From contig NZ_JAFHKK010000005.1 in assembly GCF_016937535.1 (NCBI RefSeq), forward strand, positions 1 through 64,000: 64,000 nt of DNA, read 5' to 3'. The DNA comes from Sulfurospirillum tamanense (GTDB taxonomy: Bacteria; Campylobacterota; Campylobacteria; Campylobacterales; Campylobacteraceae). Of the stretch, positions 60,490 through 64,000 are shown piece after piece. Under the pieces are notes generated by a model. It had not been told where the DNA came from. It saw only the letters and a program-made list of their open reading frames with translations, and did no database searches. Within the stretch, counting starts at the first letter, position 1, and the number at the start of each line of letters is the position of its first letter. The translations under genes and the position numbers were made by a program.

Positions 60490-61672
60490 CATCTTCCCTC
60501 TTAAGGGTTCCCTTGAACACGTGAAAGGATTTTATTGCGATGGTGTCAGTGTGGGACTCAAGCCAAATGGTGCTAATGACGTCGCTTTTATTCGCTCTGA
60601 TGTTTTGTGTGATGTAGAAGCTGTTTTTACCACCAATCAATTTCAAGCAGCACCCATTGTACATTTTAAACGTTATCCTGAAAATTTTCAAACCAATTTT
60701 CTGCTTATCAACGCCAAGAATGCCAATGCCATGACGGGCAGAAAAGGCATAGAAGACATCGATACTCTTTTTGCCTCATTGCGTGCAACCTATCCTGCAC
60801 TTCAAAACCCTATTATGAGCTCCACTGGCGTCATTGGCTACCGCCTCAATCAAGAAAAAATAGCCCAATCTTTTTCCAAATTTGATTTTGAAGCTAAAAA
60901 CTCTGACGGAGCAGCACGGGCTATCATGACCACGGATAGTTTCAAAAAAGAGCTTTGCCTTCGCGTTGAACCTGAAAATGGAACCCCTTTTCACCTTGGT
61001 GCCATTTGTAAGGGGGCGGGGATGATTAACCCAGCCATGGCAACCATGCTCTGTTTTATTGTTACCGATGCCGCACTTCCCAAAGCCGATGCTAAAGAAG
61101 CGCTCTCCTACGCCGTTGAGCACTCTTTTAATGCAGCAAGCGTCGATGGCGACACTTCAACCAACGACACGGTACTGCTCCTTAGTAACGGGCAAAGTGG
61201 CGGGTACGACAAAGAGGCTTTTAAAGAAGCTTTGGCTCTACTTACCAAACACCTTGCTCTTGAAATTGTCCGTGACGGAGAAGGGGCGACTAAGCTTGTT
61301 GCTTTTGAGATTACAGGGGCTGCCACCAGCGAGGAAGCTAAAAAAGTCGCCAAAGCCCTTAGTAACTCTTTGCTTGTTAAAACTGCTTTATTTGGCGAAG
61401 ACCCTAACTGGGGACGTATTGCTTCCACCATAGGTGCAAGTGGCGTTACATGTAACGATGAAACCCTTGAGATTAAATATGATGATGTTCTTGTTTTTAA
61501 CAACACCCAACGCGAACTAGACAAGGAACGAGAAATGAAAGCTGCGGCCATCATGAAACAACCAAGCTACACTATACATTGTGATTTAGGTATAGGCTCT
61601 GGGACGTTTACGGCTTATGGGTGCGACTTGGGCCATCAGTACGTTACTATTAATGCCGATTACCGCTCGTAA
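60482..61672 (+). CDS. argJ: Bifunctional glutamate N-acetyltransferase/ornithine acetyltransferase ArgJ
   Basis: The 396-residue proenzyme runs the acetyl cycle of arginine synthesis. Its autocleavage site is the threonine in NPAMATMLCF, and the active-site region CKGAGMINP precedes it. The end, GHQYVTINADYRS, is typical. GAGGA lies before the ATG, which is inside the last eight bases of the channel gene. No other arginine gene is close. Confidence 0.96.
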   Translation: MFNIFPLKGSLEHVKGFYCDGVSVGLKPNGANDVAFIRSDVLCDVEAVFTTNQFQAAPIVHFKRYPENFQTNFLLINAKNANAMTGRKGIEDIDTLFASLRATYPALQNPIMSSTGVIGYRLNQEKIAQSFSKFDFEAKNSDGAARAIMTTDSFKKELCLRVEPENGTPFHLGAICKGAGMINPAMATMLCFIVTDAALPKADAKEALSYAVEHSFNAASVDGDTSTNDTVLLLSNGQSGGYDKEAFKEALALLTKHLALEIVRDGEGATKLVAFEITGAATSEEAKKVAKALSNSLLVKTALFGEDPNWGRIASTIGASGVTCNDETLEIKYDDVLVFNNTQRELDKEREMKAAAIMKQPSYTIHCDLGIGSGTFTAYGCDLGHQYVTINADYRS

Positions 61673-61765
61673 CCAACAAGTCCAACTTGGCTAAATAGAG
61701 GCACTTTTAACCCCTTTCTTAGTGAGGGGTGGCTATACTTTTGCAAAACAACCAAGGAGGTAGCA

Positions 61766-61993
61766 ATGCTACACGAATACCGTGATATTATCTCAAAAAT
61801 AAAAGTAGAAAATGCCCATTTTGCAAAAATTTTTGAACGCCACAATGAACTTGATCAGAAGATTCTTGATGTTGAAGAGGGGCGTGAACACATGGAACAT
61901 TTTGAGCTTGAAACCCTCAAAAAAGAGAAGCTTCGTCTTAAAGATGAAGCCTACCAGATGATCTTGGCTTACAAAGAAGAAAAAAGCCTTTAA
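61766..61993 (+). CDS. YdcH/DUF465 family small coiled-coil protein
   Basis: This 75-residue protein is one helical hairpin: HEYRDIISKIKVENAHFAKIFERHNELDQKILDVE followed by LKKEKLRLKDEAYQMIL. The family is widespread with unclear role. AAGGAGG precedes the ATG. It converges with magIII, overlapping by four bases. Confidence 0.9.
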   Translation: MLHEYRDIISKIKVENAHFAKIFERHNELDQKILDVEEGREHMEHFELETLKKEKLRLKDEAYQMILAYKEEKSL

Positions 61994-62661
61994 TCTTCCA
62001 GGCTCAAGCCTGGAACCCCTTGCGTTATCTCCCCGCCTTTCACCTTTTCTTTACAAAACTCGACAATTTTCCCATGAAACCTAGCATAAAGTTCCACACG
62101 AGAGAGAGTTCTTTCGTATAGCTTTGCCACCTCCGCCTCTTCAAGTCCTTCTATGAGCCACTCTTGAAGCATTTCATAACTCTCAAAAGTATAGCCATAG
62201 TAACGCAACAATCTATTTGTATAGCTGTCCACTACCATGGCCTCTTTATAGCATGCGTAACACAAAATTGAATCAGCACTCTCCGGCCCGATGCCTTTTT
62301 GGGCAAGTAGCCACTCTCTACTCACCTCTTTAGCAAAAACTTCGAAGGTTTCAAACTCTTCTAAAATCCCCCTGGAGAGTCGTATTAAGGTCTTTGCTTT
62401 GGCATTAAAACAACCACTGGGACGAATGTAGTCTTTGAGTTTTTCTTCATTCATTTGCGCCAAAGTCTTTACATGTAACGCGTTTGCTTTACGCAGCAGC
62501 GCTAGGCTTTCTTCCACCCGCTCCCATTTGGCTTGCTGGGTTAACACCACCCCCACAACAACCTCAAATGTGCCACTGTTGGGCCACCAAAAGGGATCGC
62601 GAGATGTAGCGGCAAACCCTGCATTTTTCAACGCCCCCAAAAGCTCTATGCTACGCCTCAT
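61990..62661 (-). CDS. magIII: 3-methyladenine DNA glycosylase MagIII
   Basis: The 223-residue base-excision-repair enzyme is of the HhH-GPD family. Visible are FWWPNSGTFEVVVGVVLTQQ, the hairpin REWLLAQKGIGPESADSILCYA, and the catalytic aspartate in AMVVDSYTN. It lacks the iron-sulfur cysteines of Nth and resembles Helicobacter MagIII, which removes alkylated adenine. I start at the ATG at 62661, inside the 3' end of ymdB. A palindrome encodes ALHVK. Confidence 0.88.
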   Translation of the reverse strand: MRRSIELLGALKNAGFAATSRDPFWWPNSGTFEVVVGVVLTQQAKWERVEESLALLRKANALHVKTLAQMNEEKLKDYIRPSGCFNAKAKTLIRLSRGILEEFETFEVFAKEVSREWLLAQKGIGPESADSILCYACYKEAMVVDSYTNRLLRYYGYTFESYEMLQEWLIEGLEEAEVAKLYERTLSRVELYARFHGKIVEFCKEKVKGGEITQGVPGLSLED

Positions 62662-63451
62662 GCCACGCCTGCGTAATAATAGGTGTGTCATCATAAAGTT
62701 TGATTTTGTAAGCCTCTTGACACCCCATGCTTGCAAAATCCATGACAACCATTTGTAAAATTCCCTTGCAGCGATTAGGCACTTCAAAAGAGGCGGGAAG
62801 GCCTGTCAAAAAACGCTTTAAGGGCGCTGCGGCATCCATCCCGATCACATTGTCTCGACACCCCGTTAGACCAATATCGCTCAAATAGGCCGTCCCTTGC
62901 TCCACCATCAAATCATCTGTTCCAACGTGCGTATGCGTTCCAATAATAGCAGATACCTTTCCTTTCAGCAAGGCAAACAATGCCCGTTTTTCACTGGTTG
63001 CCTCTGCATGAAAGTCGATCAACACACCGTCGTGAGGCTCTAAGGTCTCCAAGGTTTCAAGGGTGCTAATAAAAGGATTGTCGCACATGGGCATCGTGTA
63101 ATGGCCCATCACATTTATGACAGCGAGGGTGTAATTTTGGCTTCGCAAGTATCCAACCCCGCATCCAGGAACCCCCTTTGGGTAGTTTACTGGTCGTAAA
63201 ATAGGATGGGTTTCAAGCAACGGCAAAATCTCTTTTTTATCCCAACTGTGATTTCCTCCACTCATCATATCCACGCCTGCATTAAAAAGCTCATGGGCAT
63301 TTTTAATACTTAGCCCGAATCCATGGCTAGCATTTTCCGTGTTAGCGATGACATAATCAAGCCTGTGTCTTTCTTTTAATGCCCTTAGGTGCATTTGAAT
63401 CAATTTGCGCCCAGGTCGTCCTACCACATCGCCAATAAACCCTACTCTCAC
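62651..63451 (-). CDS. ymdB: YmdB-family metallophosphoesterase
   Basis: The 266-residue protein has the metal-ligand motifs GFIGDVVGRPGR, NTENASHGFG, SGGNHSWDKKEI, DFHAEATSEKRA and IGTHTHVGTDD. Relatives hydrolyse 2',3'-cAMP and affect RNA turnover and biofilm decisions. The gene overlaps magIII by 11 bp. It follows the DUF815 ATPase by three bases on the same strand, so these form one operon. Confidence 0.93.
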   Translation of the reverse strand: MRVGFIGDVVGRPGRKLIQMHLRALKERHRLDYVIANTENASHGFGLSIKNAHELFNAGVDMMSGGNHSWDKKEILPLLETHPILRPVNYPKGVPGCGVGYLRSQNYTLAVINVMGHYTMPMCDNPFISTLETLETLEPHDGVLIDFHAEATSEKRALFALLKGKVSAIIGTHTHVGTDDLMVEQGTAYLSDIGLTGCRDNVIGMDAAAPLKRFLTGLPASFEVPNRCKGILQMVVMDFASMGCQEAYKIKLYDDTPIITQAWHEA

Positions 63452-63454
63452 CCT

Positions 63455-64000
63455 CTACCCCTTTTTCAAAAAAACTGAAGCGTACGCATTGTAAAACTGT
63501 TTTGCCGTGCGTCCGCTTCGTGACGCGCGAGAGGCGGCAAATTGTTTAGCAGCAAGATGGAGTGGGGTTTTGTCACCTTGGTAGTCTTTAAAATAGTGCT
63601 CAACAATATCTAAATACTCTTGTTGTGTTCCTTGGTAAAAAGAGAGCCACAAGCCAAACCTATCTGAGAGAGAAATTTTCTCTTCAACCGCATCCGAATA
63701 ATGCAACTCCCTTTCTAAAACCCTTGTTCCTACGTTATCGCGCACATGTTCTGCGACCAAATGGCGTCGGTTCGATGTCGCGCAGACCATTACATTACAA
63801 GGAGGAGATTCGATGGAACCTTCCAAAACTGGTTTTAATCCTTTATAGCTAGTGTCACCCTCTTCAAAAGAAAAATCATCACAAAAAACAACAAACCAAT
63901 AAGGAAGCTCCCGCAATTCATCCACCACTTCAGGCAAATCCTTTAAATCCTCTTTTGAAAATTCAATCAAGCGCAATCCTTGGTCGGCGTATTGACACAG
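63455..64000 (-). CDS. DUF815 AAA-type ATPase (partial, N-terminus off window)
   Basis: The frame is open to the right edge with no start, giving 181 visible residues of the C-terminal half. YADQGLRLIEFSKEDLKDLPEVVD leads into FVVFCDDFSFEEGDTSYKGLKPVLEGSIESPPCNVMVCATSNRRH: a Walker B (FVVFCDD) and sensor 1 (ATSNRR). The Walker A must lie beyond 64,000. The family has no settled function. It is first of the ymdB-magIII run. Confidence 0.88.
   Translation of the reverse strand: MCQYADQGLRLIEFSKEDLKDLPEVVDELRELPYWFVVFCDDFSFEEGDTSYKGLKPVLEGSIESPPCNVMVCATSNRRHLVAEHVRDNVGTRVLERELHYSDAVEEKISLSDRFGLWLSFYQGTQQEYLDIVEHYFKDYQGDKTPLHLAAKQFAASRASRSGRTAKQFYNAYASVFLKKG

Overview
The window is chromosomal DNA from a member of the Campylobacterota (Epsilonproteobacteria), most likely a free-living Sulfurospirillum-like organism. 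Pointers are a PgbA-type plasminogen-binding-domain protein, a MagIII-type glycosylase, a short ComEC without a metallo-beta-lactamase domain, a Csd3-type M23 peptidase, paired ZapA/ZapB-like ORFs, and gene junctions typical of this group. The genus is inference from protein resemblance only.

Layout. (1) 1-4.3 kb: minus-strand type I-B CRISPR effector operon cas6-cas8b-cas7-cas5-cas3 (cas3 runs off the left edge; no array or adaptation genes in view). (2) 4.4-7.05 kb: a multidomain periplasmic-sensing diguanylate cyclase. (3) 7.16-20.05 kb: an integrated mobile element of about 12.84 kb inserted in a tRNA-Met(CAT) gene, bounded by 51-bp direct repeats. It carries a tyrosine integrase, a TumE/TumA toxin-antitoxin pair, two Fic proteins, a broken antitoxin, VapD, a MOBF relaxase-helicase, a large membrane protein, a winged-helix protein with 22-bp iterons, and an excisionase. 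It looks mobilizable (IME-like) rather than self-conjugative, because no coupling protein or secretion ATPase is visible. (4) 20.1-28.9 kb: an AsmA-like protein, groESL with sigma-70 promoter and CIRCE operator, a small membrane protein, and the acetate genes acs and actP-yjcH. (5) 29-31.2 kb: two-component regulator and sensor kinase. (6) 31.3-36.5 kb: putrescine genes (agmatine deiminase and N-carbamoylputrescine amidase) interleaved with a cation diffusion facilitator and feoAB. (7) 36.5-49.5 kb: Nudix, mgtE, M23 peptidase, PGBA_N protein, glcD-type oxidase, YihY, comEC, dnaB, ispG, priA and two pseudopilins. (8) 49.5-64 kb: ZapA/B-like pair, uvrB, ppk, gamma-carbonic anhydrase, exonuclease, trpF, rpe, CheX and HDOD proteins, rpmB, potassium channel, argJ, magIII, ymdB and a DUF815 ATPase running off the right edge.

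The most striking genome-scale signal is the palindrome TTACATGTAA. I counted 31 exact copies by eye, 24 of them inside genes, where they are read as (L/F/V)-T-C-(K/N) or L-H-V-x. The whole minus-strand backbone of the mobile element has none. Other unexplained structures are a 133-bp multi-stem inverted-repeat element between priA and ispG, two covarying hairpins 45 bp apart after vapD, four 11-bp phased TTATATA repeats near one end of the mobile element, and matching integrase arm-type repeats at both of its ends.
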